Source: Deltaproteobacteria bacterium (GTDB taxonomy: Bacteria; Desulfobacterota; Desulfobulbia; Desulfobulbales; Desulfurivibrionaceae). From it: a stretch of 64,000 nt of DNA. Both the position numbers and the translations under genes were made by a program. Position 1 is the stretch's first letter. Each line of letters begins with the position of its first letter. Positions 8,186 through 17,624 of this stretch are shown here, in pieces. The stretch lies in assembly GCA_013349285.1 (NCBI GenBank), contig DUZU01000004.1, positions 29,810 through 93,809 on the forward strand, read 5' to 3'. The notes beneath the pieces were generated by a model. It saw only the letters and a program-made list of their open reading frames with translations. It did no database searches and had not been told where the DNA came from.

Positions 8186-11100
8186 TCAAAACCAATTGGT
8201 TTCATTAAAAAATCTTTGAACCAAAGCCATCTCTTTTTCAAGAGCCTTAAACGTATTCTTAGCTTCAGTTAAATTTTGTTCCGTCCCCATTTTTTCAAGA
8301 GAATATGCCAAAGCAGCAGCATTGTCGGCTCCGAAATTTAGCAAGATCCCTTTTAACGCATGGGCCTTCTCATTAAGGGCCGCGGCATCACCACTTTCAA
8401 TAATAGCGGCTATTGTTTGCATATCATCCGGATAATTTTCAAGCAAATGCCCGACAAGCCTTTTCAAGACCTCAACATTACCGTGCAAAGACTTTTTAAT
8501 CATCGACAAATTAACCACACTATCGATGATGACCTCATCTGGAACAACTGCGGATTGCCCTGATTGATCATCAGTATGATGGTTGTCGACTAATGGCAAA
8601 GCAAGATATTTGTTTATGATAGCATAAAGTTTTTCAGGGTTAAAAGGTTTTGCAATATAGTCATCCATCCCGGCGGCCAGGCATTCCGCGCGATACCCCG
8701 GCTTGGCATGGGCAGTCAGCGCTATGATCGGGGTATGCCGCCCGCTAGCTTGTTCAAGCTGCCTAATGGCGGCAGTGGCCTGCAACCCATCCATTCTGGG
8801 CATCTGGATATCAAGCAGGATCAAGTCAAACTCCATGGATCGGCAGGCATCAACCGCCTCCTGCCCATCATTGGTTGTTGTTATCTTCCAAGGGGCATGA
8901 CCTAACAGCTCTTTGATGAGTTCGCGGTTTATGAAATCATCTTCCGCAACCAAGATATTTTTATGCGCGCTAAAAGCCCCCTGACCGGCAAGTAGCCCGT
9001 CAGCGGCCTCTGCATCAACCGAGGCGGCAGAAATCGGCAAAGATGTTGCAACATCGGCGTGATCTCCATCGTCAACAATAAGACCGGCCTCCTCATCGGC
9101 TTGAGCCTCCTGCAGCCCATAGGGAATGCTGCAATAAAAGATGCTCCCCTTATTTTCTACGCTTTCCGCCCAGATCCTTCCGCCAAGGGACTCGGCAAGC
9201 ATTTTTGAAAAAAAGAGGCCGATGCCGGTCCCGCCGTAACGCCTGGTCATGGAACCATCCAGTTGCACAAATTCGTCAAAAATATCTGTAAGTTTATCCT
9301 TGGGTATACCTATTCCGGTATCACGAACGATAAAACAGATAAACAGCCTGTGTTTTAAGGCAACATCTTGGTCACCGCCAACTCGGACCTCCACTTCCAC
9401 CAAGCCTTGTTCGGTAAACTTGATGGCGTTATTTACCAAATTAACCATAATTTGCCGCAACCGTCCGGGATCTCCGATAAGTTTGGTGGGTACGGCGGGA
9501 TCCATCCTTTTACTCAGAGTCACCCCCTTACTCTCAGCTTCAAGAAAAAACGGGGCCAGCATCTCATCGAGTTCAAAATCCAGATCAAAAGGAAGTTCAT
9601 CAATATTAAGTTTTTGCGCCTTGAGCCGGGCGAGATCCAACAGATCATTGATGATTCTCAACAGAGCATTGGCCGAAGATTGACACATCATCAGGTATTT
9701 CTGTTGCTGAGCAGTCAACTCGGTATTCAACAACAAAGAAGACATACCCAGGATTCCGTTAAGGGGGGTTCTCAATTCATGGGTCATATTGGTAATGAAC
9801 TGCTCCCGCAATCGGCTGGTCTCTTCCGCCTCTTCCTTGGCCTTGATCAACTCCTGTTCGCGTTCCTTGTTTTTAGTGATATCTTCTTTAAGGGCCAGAT
9901 AATGAGTTATCTCACCCCGATCATTCCTGATCGGCGAAATTTCGACTGCCTCCCAGTAAAATGTGCCGTCTTTCTTACGGTTACACAACTCACCACGCCA
10001 TTCATTACCGGCGCTGATCGTTTTCCACAATTCGCTATAAAGCTCAAAAGGCTGCAGACCTGACTTCAGCAGATTGGGGTTTTGGCCGACGGCCTCATTA
10101 AAGGTGTAACCGGTAACCTCGGAAAATTTTGGATTGACGTATTCAATCATCCCGTTGGTATCGGTTATTACCACCGAGACCGGACTTTGCTCAACCGCCC
10201 GGGAAAGCTTGCGCAGCTTTTCTTCAACCTGCTTCTGCTTGGAAATATTATGATAAACAAGAATAACCTGCTCGACCTCATCATAATCGTCAAGTACGGG
10301 CCAGGCCATAATCTCGGCCGTAAACATTTCGCCCTGCCGGGTTTTCAAAACACTGACTTTTTCAGCAGGCAACTTACTCTCAAAAACCTGCTTTGCCGGA
10401 CAGTTCTCAATCTGACAAATGCGGTCCCATGCAGCCCCATCCAATGCGGAGCAACCGTCACTTTCCTCAGGCGGCAGAAAAATAGAACAACACGACATTT
10501 GCAACTCAACCGGGTCATCGCCTCTAACTAGGTTCCTGACCGATAAATTTGCGAGCACCACCTGGTATTTTCGATCAACAACCATGATCGGATCGCCGAT
10601 GCATTCAATAATGTTTTGTAAATATTCTCTGCTTTGATGTGTATCAATGTCAAACCTGGCCAGATCCTCTTGCCTGGTACGAGTCTCGGCCGTGAGCTGC
10701 TGCCTGAACTTGGCCAATTTCTCTTCCATTTTAGCCGAATAGACATGGGTCAACAGATAAAGAACAGCACCCAATATCAAACAAAAAGCAACAACGCCAC
10801 TTACCGCATACTGAAAACGGACAACCGAATCATGGATGTCGACAAAAATCAGAAAGGAGCCGAACTCCTGCTCAAGGCCATCAAAAAGAGGAATTGCAAT
10901 TACTTGAAAATAACGGCCGGCCACCTTGATTCGAGGCGCTTCGTCACCTGCCTCTCTTGATTTGAGATAAGCCATTGCCTCAATGCCAATCTCCTTGGCT
11001 AAAGATTGACGCGCTACAACCACATCGGCCAACATTTCCCATTGCGGCACGACTCCGACCATCTTCACGGCCTCTTCCCATTTTTCGCGATCCAGATATT

Positions 11101-11728
11101 TTTTATTCAGCAACAGGACATAGCTCTTTGCCGAGAGCGTAGCGGCAAGATCTTGACCGGGAGAAACCAGAGAATTAACTTCTTTTCCCAACAAGGCGAA
11201 TCCACTAAGACCATTTTCATCAACGAGAGGCGCGGCCATCAGCAGGATAACCTTCCCGGATGAGTCAAGTTCGATGGCGGACACTGTTTTTAATGCCGCA
11301 GCCGATTCGGCCAGAAGACTCTTAACCAAAGCAACCTCAGGCTCGTTGGCGGAACCGTACTGTTCGTAAATTGATTTGAAATTATGATCGTAAAAACAAA
11401 GATGGTGAAGAGCTAAACCGGACTGAGGCATTAAAAACAATGGATCGACCTGCCGACGCAGAGTCACTACATCCCTACTCCGTAACGATGCTTTTAATTG
11501 CGGGTTTAGCTGGAACAGGGAAAGCAAAACTTCAAGGCCTGCGCTTTCGCGATCAAGGGCATGGTCGACATGGGATTGCAGCTCTTGCGTGCGAATCTGC
11601 ATCTCGCGGACAAAAAAGCGCTCCTTCAGTTGATAACAGGTAAAGAGGAAAACTAGCAGTAAGAGGACAAAAACTATTCCGGTGGAAACAAGAATCTTGC
11701 CCCTGATCTTTTCATCACTTAATTTCAT
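8186..11728 (-). CDS. hybrid sensor histidine kinase (sensor-PAS-PAS-HK-REC-HPt)
   Basis: An 1180-residue phosphorelay kinase. Parts: membrane helix about 11-33; periplasmic Cache-like sensor; membrane helix about 310-333; a first PAS with a Cys cluster (SCCSIF...NCPAKQVF); a second canonical PAS/PAC (SPVSVVITDTNGMIEYVNP); HisKA (FITNMTHELRTPLNG); HATPase with N box and GGTGIGLFFS; a receiver (VAEDDFINRE, LLDIQMPRMDG, AKPFNPEK); and a C-terminal HPt with AHALKGILLNFG. All four phospho-sites are intact, so a full His-Asp-His relay within one chain is possible, ending on one of the single receivers downstream. It follows cheB by 13 bases. Confidence 0.93.
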   Translation of the reverse strand: MKLSDEKIRGKILVSTGIVFVLLLLVFLFTCYQLKERFFVREMQIRTQELQSHVDHALDRESAGLEVLLSLFQLNPQLKASLRSRDVVTLRRQVDPLFLMPQSGLALHHLCFYDHNFKSIYEQYGSANEPEVALVKSLLAESAAALKTVSAIELDSSGKVILLMAAPLVDENGLSGFALLGKEVNSLVSPGQDLAATLSAKSYVLLLNKKYLDREKWEEAVKMVGVVPQWEMLADVVVARQSLAKEIGIEAMAYLKSREAGDEAPRIKVAGRYFQVIAIPLFDGLEQEFGSFLIFVDIHDSVVRFQYAVSGVVAFCLILGAVLYLLTHVYSAKMEEKLAKFRQQLTAETRTRQEDLARFDIDTHQSREYLQNIIECIGDPIMVVDRKYQVVLANLSVRNLVRGDDPVELQMSCCSIFLPPEESDGCSALDGAAWDRICQIENCPAKQVFESKLPAEKVSVLKTRQGEMFTAEIMAWPVLDDYDEVEQVILVYHNISKQKQVEEKLRKLSRAVEQSPVSVVITDTNGMIEYVNPKFSEVTGYTFNEAVGQNPNLLKSGLQPFELYSELWKTISAGNEWRGELCNRKKDGTFYWEAVEISPIRNDRGEITHYLALKEDITKNKEREQELIKAKEEAEETSRLREQFITNMTHELRTPLNGILGMSSLLLNTELTAQQQKYLMMCQSSANALLRIINDLLDLARLKAQKLNIDELPFDLDFELDEMLAPFFLEAESKGVTLSKRMDPAVPTKLIGDPGRLRQIMVNLVNNAIKFTEQGLVEVEVRVGGDQDVALKHRLFICFIVRDTGIGIPKDKLTDIFDEFVQLDGSMTRRYGGTGIGLFFSKMLAESLGGRIWAESVENKGSIFYCSIPYGLQEAQADEEAGLIVDDGDHADVATSLPISAASVDAEAADGLLAGQGAFSAHKNILVAEDDFINRELIKELLGHAPWKITTTNDGQEAVDACRSMEFDLILLDIQMPRMDGLQATAAIRQLEQASGRHTPIIALTAHAKPGYRAECLAAGMDDYIAKPFNPEKLYAIINKYLALPLVDNHHTDDQSGQSAVVPDEVIIDSVVNLSMIKKSLHGNVEVLKRLVGHLLENYPDDMQTIAAIIESGDAAALNEKAHALKGILLNFGADNAAALAYSLEKMGTEQNLTEAKNTFKALEKEMALVQRFFNETNWF

Positions 11729-11741
11729 TCAACAGCCGATT

Positions 11742-12812
11742 CTATGAAAGTAACTGCATTATACTTGCGGCGATTTTATCAAGAGGGACCAGCTTCTCGG
11801 CTCCGCCCCGCTTAAAGGCCTCATTGGGCATCCCGAAAACCACGCTCGAAGCCTCGTCCTGGGCCATGGTCCGGGCGCCGCTCTGCCGCATGGCCAACAT
11901 CGCGTCGGCGCCATCCGCCCCCATCCCGGTAAGCATAACGCCGATGGCATTGGCGCCGACATGCTTGGCCACGGACTGCATCAAAACCTCCACCGAAGGC
12001 CGGTGACCGCAGACCTTTTCCCCGGGCTCACATACCACCTTGTAAATGCCGCCGGAACGCTGGATCCGCATGTGGATATCACCAGGAGCGATAAGAATCC
12101 GGCCGGGCATCACCCGGTCGCCGCTTTCCGCCTCCTTAACCTGCATGTCGCAAATACCGTTGAGCCGCTCGGCAAACATCTTGGTAAAGCCCGGCGGCAT
12201 ATGCTGAACAATAACCACCCCGGGCATGGTCGCCGGAAAACGGCTGATCACGGTGCGGATCGCCTCGGTGCCGCCGGTGGAAGCGCCGATGGCAATAACC
12301 TTGTCGGTGGACTCGGCCAGGGCTCGAGGCGCCGATAAAACCCGTTCCGACGGCAAAACCTGACGTTTGCTTTTCCAGTGTGAAACATTAGCGTTTTTGG
12401 CTATTTTCACCTTGGTGCGCAACTCCATCATCATCCCTTCCAGGCCGCGGGCCAGATCAGTGGTCGGCTTGGAAACAAAATCGACGGCGCCCGCCTCCAA
12501 CGCCTCCATGGTAATCCGCTTGCCCTTCTGGGTAAGCGCACTGACCATCACCACGGGAATAGGATACTGGGGCATGAGCCTGCGCAGAAAGTCTACCCCG
12601 TCCATCCGCGGCATCTCCACATCCAGGGTCAGGACATCGGGTTTGAGCTGAACGATCTTATCCCTGGCCACAAAAGGATCGGGGGCCATGCCGACCACTT
12701 CGATTCCCGGATCCTTGGAAAGCCCCTCACTGAGAATACTTCGCACCAGAGAGGAATCATCAACAATCAACACCCGGACACGATTATTATTTTGAGAATC
12801 ATTTACTGCCAT
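11742..12812 (-). CDS. cheB: CheB protein-glutamate methylesterase/deamidase
   Basis: A 356-residue protein with the CheB architecture: receiver (about 12-130; LIVDDSSLVR, acceptor Asp in TLDVEMPRMDG, KPTTD) joined to a methylesterase domain. The catalytic Ser is in IGASTGGTEAI, the His in VQHMPPGFT and the Asp in GMGADGADAM. It removes methyl groups from chemoreceptor glutamates when phosphorylated by CheA. AAAGGA precedes the ATG. It is ten bases downstream of cheR and 13 upstream of the hybrid kinase, so these genes are one operon; its targets are the two chemoreceptors encoded next door. Confidence 0.97.
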   Translation of the reverse strand: MAVNDSQNNNRVRVLIVDDSSLVRSILSEGLSKDPGIEVVGMAPDPFVARDKIVQLKPDVLTLDVEMPRMDGVDFLRRLMPQYPIPVVMVSALTQKGKRITMEALEAGAVDFVSKPTTDLARGLEGMMMELRTKVKIAKNANVSHWKSKRQVLPSERVLSAPRALAESTDKVIAIGASTGGTEAIRTVISRFPATMPGVVIVQHMPPGFTKMFAERLNGICDMQVKEAESGDRVMPGRILIAPGDIHMRIQRSGGIYKVVCEPGEKVCGHRPSVEVLMQSVAKHVGANAIGVMLTGMGADGADAMLAMRQSGARTMAQDEASSVVFGMPNEAFKRGGAEKLVPLDKIAASIMQLLS

Positions 12813-12822
12813 GCATTATCCT

Positions 12823-13710
12823 TTAAATAGATTGGTAAGTAGCGGGCATTACATATTTATACAATTGCTGTTCACGCCCCAAGGACTCGGAATGGCCGAT
12901 AAAGAGATAACCTCCAGGCTCAAGAAACTGATGAAACCTTCGCACCAGGGCATCACGAGTTTCCTTGTCAAAATAAATCATGACATTACGACAAAAAATC
13001 ATATGAAATTTCTTCTTGAACGGAAACTGGGTGTTCATCAAATTAAATCGGCGAAAAGTCACATCTCTTTTAACCTGCTCGGCCACGGAAACATCACCGT
13101 TCGGCAAACTGCTCATAAATTTCTTTTTTAAATTAACCGGCATCTCTTCGACACGTCCCGGCGGATAAATCCCAAGTTTTGCAAAATTAAGAACCTGTTC
13201 GGAAATATCGGTGGCGAGAATCCCGGCATCCCAGTTGCGGTAGTTGAGGCCGAAATGATCAAGCATCAACATAACCAGCATATAAGGCTCTTCACCGGTA
13301 GAACAGCCGGCGCACCAAATCCGGATATCGTTGGAGGATTTCTGCTGCAATCGAGCCACCGCTTCCGGTAAAGCGGTACGGACAAAAAACTCAAAATGCG
13401 CTTTTTCCCGATAAAAAAAACTGTAATTGGTTGAAATACGATTGATCAGCTCAGTAAGGCTGCTGTGACTCTTTTCTTTAACGAGAAAATCATAATATTG
13501 CTGAAAAGAAGTAAAACCACGGGCCCTTAACAGAGGCTGCAGGCGCCCGATAACGAGAGACCTTTTCTGCTCGGTAAGATTAATGCCGAAATGTTTGTAA
13601 ACCAGTTCTCTGAGTTGTAAAAATTCTTTATCGCCGAGTAAAACACCGGTGGAGGCAAAATTTTTCTCCTGCTGCGGACTACCTTGATTATCTTTAAACG
13701 ATTGGGGCAT
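12823..13710 (-). CDS. cheR: CheR chemoreceptor glutamate methyltransferase
   Basis: A 295-residue SAM-dependent methyltransferase with an N-terminal helical CheR_N part (about 20-95) and a SAM-binding catalytic part: IWCAGCSTGEEPYMLVM is the nucleotide-binding motif, followed by LATDISEQ and FCRNVMIYFD. It methylates receptor glutamates, opposing CheB. It may dock on the aromatic C-terminal pentapeptides (EFGKY) of both adjacent receptors. It begins a transcription unit: a terminator-like hairpin lies between it and cheW upstream. Confidence 0.97.
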   Translation of the reverse strand: MPQSFKDNQGSPQQEKNFASTGVLLGDKEFLQLRELVYKHFGINLTEQKRSLVIGRLQPLLRARGFTSFQQYYDFLVKEKSHSSLTELINRISTNYSFFYREKAHFEFFVRTALPEAVARLQQKSSNDIRIWCAGCSTGEEPYMLVMLMLDHFGLNYRNWDAGILATDISEQVLNFAKLGIYPPGRVEEMPVNLKKKFMSSLPNGDVSVAEQVKRDVTFRRFNLMNTQFPFKKKFHMIFCRNVMIYFDKETRDALVRRFHQFLEPGGYLFIGHSESLGREQQLYKYVMPATYQSI

Positions 13711-13741
13711 CTTAAATCACAGAATTTTGCCGCGAATAAAA

Positions 13742-13772
13742 GGGAAAGGAAAATTTAGTCTTTTCCTTTCCC
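13742..13772 (-). terminator. terminator after cheW
   Basis: Perfect 12-base inverted repeat (GGGAAAGGAAAA at 13742-13753, complement at 13761-13772), seven-base loop, followed on the minus strand by TTTTATT. It would separate cheW from the cheR-cheB operon. Confidence 0.7.
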
Positions 13773-13839
13773 CCCTTACCCGAAGACCATTGGTATATAA
13801 TAACCCCTTGATTGAAACAGGGCTATTTCGTCAATAAAA

Positions 13840-14364
13840 CTAAGCCGCGTTTTCAGCGGACACCGAACTGATTTGCTCCAGCTCCTCATCATATAAAAGC
13901 TGGCCGACATCAAGGATTATTTTCACCTCATCATCCATCTTGCCCATCCCCTTGATGAATCTGCTGCCCTTTTTCCTACCTGATTTAGGCGGTGGCTCGA
14001 CCTGGTCTTCCGGAATATCCGCAACCTCACGGACCTCATCAACAACCAGTCCCACCGCGTTTTCATCAATATCGACAACCACGATACAGGTCCGGTCGTC
14101 GTATTCACGGGGCTCCAGCTTGAAACGGGTCCTGACATCCATTACCGGTATCACCTTGCCGCGCAGATTGATAACCCCTTTGACAAAATCCGGCATATCC
14201 GGCACTTCGGCGATCTTTTGAATGCCAATTATCTCGGTGACATAGGCGATTTCTATCCCATAATCCTCACCGGCCAGATGAAAGGTCAGATACTTATCTT
14301 TTTGAGTATCCTCGTCATCGTATAATTCATCATCCATCTCAACAACTTGTTTCTCGTCAGCCAT
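13840..14364 (-). CDS. cheW: CheW coupling protein
   Basis: A 174-residue CheW with the expected two SH3-like sub-barrels: YLTFHLAGEDYGIEI start, ITEIIGIQ-type segment, then VKGVINLRGKVIPVMDVR, and VGLVVDEVREV near the end. It links CheA to chemoreceptors at the membrane. It has an acidic N-terminal extension (about 20 residues, many Asp/Glu) and an Ala/Glu tail. It lies just downstream of the longer chemoreceptor gene and is flanked by terminator-like hairpins on both sides, so it may have its own transcript. Confidence 0.95.
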   Translation of the reverse strand: MADEKQVVEMDDELYDDEDTQKDKYLTFHLAGEDYGIEIAYVTEIIGIQKIAEVPDMPDFVKGVINLRGKVIPVMDVRTRFKLEPREYDDRTCIVVVDIDENAVGLVVDEVREVADIPEDQVEPPPKSGRKKGSRFIKGMGKMDDEVKIILDVGQLLYDEELEQISSVSAENAA

Positions 14365-14418
14365 AGGACTACTCCCTTTTATTTTCTCTCTTTAAGAAAA
14401 AACCTGCCTTGACTTAAA

Positions 14419-14452
14419 ACAAGGGGCAAGAAAAAAAATTCTCCCCCCTTGT
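14419..14452 (-). terminator. possible terminator after the 993-residue chemoreceptor gene
   Basis: Inverted repeat ACAAGGGG/CCCCTTGT (14445-14452 with 14419-14426) with an 18-base T-rich loop, then TTTT on the minus strand. Weaker than the other terminators here. Confidence 0.45.
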
Positions 14453-14461
14453 CGTTTTTAA

Positions 14462-17443
14462 TTAATATTTACCAAACTCGGCGTCGTCCAGAGCAATAAC
14501 GTCACTCGGCTTCGAAGTCGGCTTTTTAGCTGTTTTTTGTTCGGCAATAGGGGTCTCACCCCAATAAACATCTTTGGCAGGAGCCGGCTTGGCATGCTGC
14601 GACAAAGCAGGTTGCGGCCGGTTCGAATAACCAAGCTGCCGCACTTTAAAATTGCTCATCATATCCTTCATGTGCACTGCCTGGCTGGAAAGCTCTTCCG
14701 CCGCGGCAGCCGACTCCTCGGCGCTGGCCGTGTTTTGCTGGGTTACCTGATCAATCTGGCCCAGGGCCTGATTGGTTTGAGAAATCCCCTGGGCCTGCTC
14801 ATTGGAGGCCGCGGCGATCTCACCGACCAGATCGGTGACCTTGGTGACCGAGGCGACGATCTCGGACAACGCCTCGCTGGTTGCTTCCGCTATCTTGGTG
14901 CCGTTCTCGGTCTTGGCCACGGAACCTTCGATCAGCTCGGCCGTCTCCTTGGCCGCCTTGGCACTGCGGGCCGCAAGGTTACGCACCTCCTCGGCCACCA
15001 CGGCAAAGCCCTTGCCGTGCCGACCGGCCCGGGCCGCTTCCACCGCCGCGTTCAAGGCAAGCAGATTGGTCTGAAAGGCGATCTCATCGATGACCTTGAT
15101 GATCTTGGAGATATTCTGGCCGGCCTCGTTGATCTCGCCCATGGCCGACACCATCTGCTGCATCTGACCATTGCCCTTTTCCGCCGCATCCCGGGTCTGG
15201 GTGGCCAATTGATTGGCCTGGGTCGCATTTTCGGCGTTGGTGGTGGTCTGGGAGGCCATCTGGGTCATGGAGCTGGTGATCTCCTCCAAGGAAGCGGCCT
15301 GCTCGGTGGCGCCCTGGCTCAAGGCCTGGCTCGCGTCGGAAACCTGACCTGAACCGGAAGCGATCTGCTCGGTGGCCACCAGGATATCGGAAATAATCTT
15401 GTTAAGATCATCCCCGGTCTTCTTAAGCGAATTGCGGATCGCGTCATCCTCGTCACGGGGATTGGCCTCAAAGGTGAGGTCACCGGCCGCCAGTTTCTGC
15501 AGGGCATGGACCATCTCATTCTGCAGGTTGTCGGCAAAACTGTCCATGGTTTTGGCCATAATGCCGATCTCATCACCCCGATCCATGTTCAACCGGCTGT
15601 CCAGATGGCCTTTTTCCATTTCCTGCAGCATATGTACGGTCTTATTCACCGGCTGAGTAATGGAACGGGTAATGATCATGGCCACCCCGATAATCGCGCC
15701 AAGACCAATCACAAAGATAACGCCCATGATCCATTTAAGGGTATGTACCGCGGCAAAGGCCTCGCTCTCGTCGATCTCGGCGATCACCGCCCAGGTGAGA
15801 CCGCCAAGGTCAAGGGGAGCAAAAACCGACAGCACCGGATTGTCGTTATAGTCCTGAATTATCCTGGCGCCGGCCCTGCCGGACAAGGCCTCACGGGCCG
15901 CCTCGGTATCGACACTGCCTACCGAAGGATTGGCGAACGAGGCCTTGACCGAGTGGTTGGTGGGGTCTAGAAAAGAATCGGAGCGCATCAGTTTGTCCGG
16001 GCCGACCAGATAAGACTCTCCACTCTGGCCCATGCCGTCCCGCTGCTGCATGATCTTATTGATCGCCCCCAGGGAAACCTGAAGAGCGACAACCATTTCC
16101 ACCCCGTCTTTGCTGACAACCGGCTGGGCGATAAAGGAACAGGGCTCATTGTTACTTGCTGCATAGGGGGCAAAATCGGCCATGCCGTACTGCTTGGTCT
16201 GCAGAACCTTCTTGACCAAAGAACCTAGGTTGGAACTTGCATATTTACCATTAACAAAATTGGTATTGTAATCGGCTTCCTTGGCCACCGTGTAAAAACA
16301 ATGCCCATCAGGAGCAATCAAAAAAAGATCATAATAACCATACAGTTTGACATATTTTTCATAGAATGCGGTGCCCGATTCATCAACCGGACTGAAGGCC
16401 TCGGCCACGTCGATCTCGGTGAGCAGGGCCCATTTGACGCCACTGCCCAGCTCAATGGTGTCCCAGGCGGATAACACGTCATTACCATTGTAATCCTCAA
16501 TCACCTTGGCCCCGCTGTTACCGGCAAGGGCGGAACGAACCGCCTCGGTGTCAGCCTTGTTGTTATTCCTGAAAGACGCCTTTACCGAATGGCTTTCCGG
16601 AGCAAGAAAAGAGTCGGAACGCATCAGGAGATCCTGACCAACCACATAGGTTTCCCCGGTCTTACCCAGGCCTTTGCGCTCACCCATGATCAAATTGATT
16701 TGGGCAATGGGCATCTGCATGGCAACATAGCCATTCAACTTGCCGTTGCCATCCCGCATCTGAGCCATCATGAAACCGGCAGGATCACCGCCCGAAGGCG
16801 CATAAGGAGCGATATCGCCAATGGCAATTTCGTCACCGCTCATATTTTTGGCATACTGAAAGGCCTTGCCCATTGCCGAATCACGCAGAACACTGTTGGG
16901 AATGTTCATGCCCAGATCTGATTCTTTTTCCGCGCTGTAGACGATGGTGCCGTCCGGGTTGATCAAAAAAAGGTCGTACCAGCCATACTGAAGATTAATC
17001 TCCTTGAGGCGGGAATCATATTTTTTAACAATCGCCTGCCACTGGCCGGAATCAACCTTACCGGCCCCGCTGATCTGGGCCAAGGCATTGACTGCATAGG
17101 GATCATCCCGTAAAAGGATGAGTTTGCCCCTGATACCGTCGACATATTCCTTAAAACTGACTTTCTTGTTTTCCTGAATTGCCCGAAGTTTGGCAAAGGC
17201 CTCGCTCCTGAGAGTGCCGACTGTCTCCATCAACACGCCCATATCGCCTTTGCGCTCAACAAAAAACTGCTTGATCTGAGCTTGTTTGATCGCCTGGACC
17301 CCGGTGAGCTGATTAAACGCGCCCTGGCTCAAGGCGGCACTGGCCTTGGTAAGTGAGGTGAGGCCGATAATCGCGAACGGAATAATCCCCACTCCGAGAA
17401 AGGCCAACAACAGTTTTGTCCCCAGCTTCATGTTTTTCAGCAT
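14462..17443 (-). CDS. methyl-accepting chemotaxis protein with two tandem Cache-like sensor modules
   Basis: A 993-residue receptor, much longer than usual. Membrane helix about 7-29; a very large periplasmic part with two related modules, each ending in a 'G(E)(T/S)Y(V/L)[11 protein letters not shown]' block and an '(E)DYN.N.VLS' block; a second membrane helix ([15 protein letters not shown]); one or two HAMP units; and a standard signalling hairpin with the [11 protein letters not shown] tip. The second module is nearly the same as the only module of the neighbouring receptor, so this gene grew by duplication. The last residues are EFGKY, fitting the aromatic pentapeptide used to tether CheR/CheB. 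GGAGG precedes the start. Ligand unknown. Confidence 0.94.
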   Translation of the reverse strand: MLKNMKLGTKLLLAFLGVGIIPFAIIGLTSLTKASAALSQGAFNQLTGVQAIKQAQIKQFFVERKGDMGVLMETVGTLRSEAFAKLRAIQENKKVSFKEYVDGIRGKLILLRDDPYAVNALAQISGAGKVDSGQWQAIVKKYDSRLKEINLQYGWYDLFLINPDGTIVYSAEKESDLGMNIPNSVLRDSAMGKAFQYAKNMSGDEIAIGDIAPYAPSGGDPAGFMMAQMRDGNGKLNGYVAMQMPIAQINLIMGERKGLGKTGETYVVGQDLLMRSDSFLAPESHSVKASFRNNNKADTEAVRSALAGNSGAKVIEDYNGNDVLSAWDTIELGSGVKWALLTEIDVAEAFSPVDESGTAFYEKYVKLYGYYDLFLIAPDGHCFYTVAKEADYNTNFVNGKYASSNLGSLVKKVLQTKQYGMADFAPYAASNNEPCSFIAQPVVSKDGVEMVVALQVSLGAINKIMQQRDGMGQSGESYLVGPDKLMRSDSFLDPTNHSVKASFANPSVGSVDTEAAREALSGRAGARIIQDYNDNPVLSVFAPLDLGGLTWAVIAEIDESEAFAAVHTLKWIMGVIFVIGLGAIIGVAMIITRSITQPVNKTVHMLQEMEKGHLDSRLNMDRGDEIGIMAKTMDSFADNLQNEMVHALQKLAAGDLTFEANPRDEDDAIRNSLKKTGDDLNKIISDILVATEQIASGSGQVSDASQALSQGATEQAASLEEITSSMTQMASQTTTNAENATQANQLATQTRDAAEKGNGQMQQMVSAMGEINEAGQNISKIIKVIDEIAFQTNLLALNAAVEAARAGRHGKGFAVVAEEVRNLAARSAKAAKETAELIEGSVAKTENGTKIAEATSEALSEIVASVTKVTDLVGEIAAASNEQAQGISQTNQALGQIDQVTQQNTASAEESAAAAEELSSQAVHMKDMMSNFKVRQLGYSNRPQPALSQHAKPAPAKDVYWGETPIAEQKTAKKPTSKPSDVIALDDAEFGKY

Positions 17444-17572
17444 AACAAGCCCTCCATCTCAGATAATTTTGTTGATTTATTCCCGCTCCCCCAAGCGTAT
17501 GGCACCACACCACATCAACAAAACAGTTAAAGTCGCCCCAACCCCGGGGCCGTACAAGAAAAAAAGCAACAA

Positions 17573-17612
17573 CATCTTGGGAAAACGGGCGATCTGCCGA
17601 TTTCCCAAGATG
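17573..17612 (-). terminator. terminator after the 737-residue chemoreceptor gene
   Basis: Perfect 12-base inverted repeat (CATCTTGGGAAA at 17573-17584, complement at 17601-17612) with a GC-rich 16-base loop. On the minus strand a run of seven Ts follows nine bases later. It separates the two receptor genes. Confidence 0.7.
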
Positions 17613-17624
17613 ACCAGCTAATTG

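Noticed and set aside
14537..15352. Long plus-strand frame antisense to the chemoreceptor signalling domain
   Set aside because: Gly/Leu/Arg-rich translation, a mirror of the repetitive receptor code; the minus-strand frame is an unmistakable receptor.
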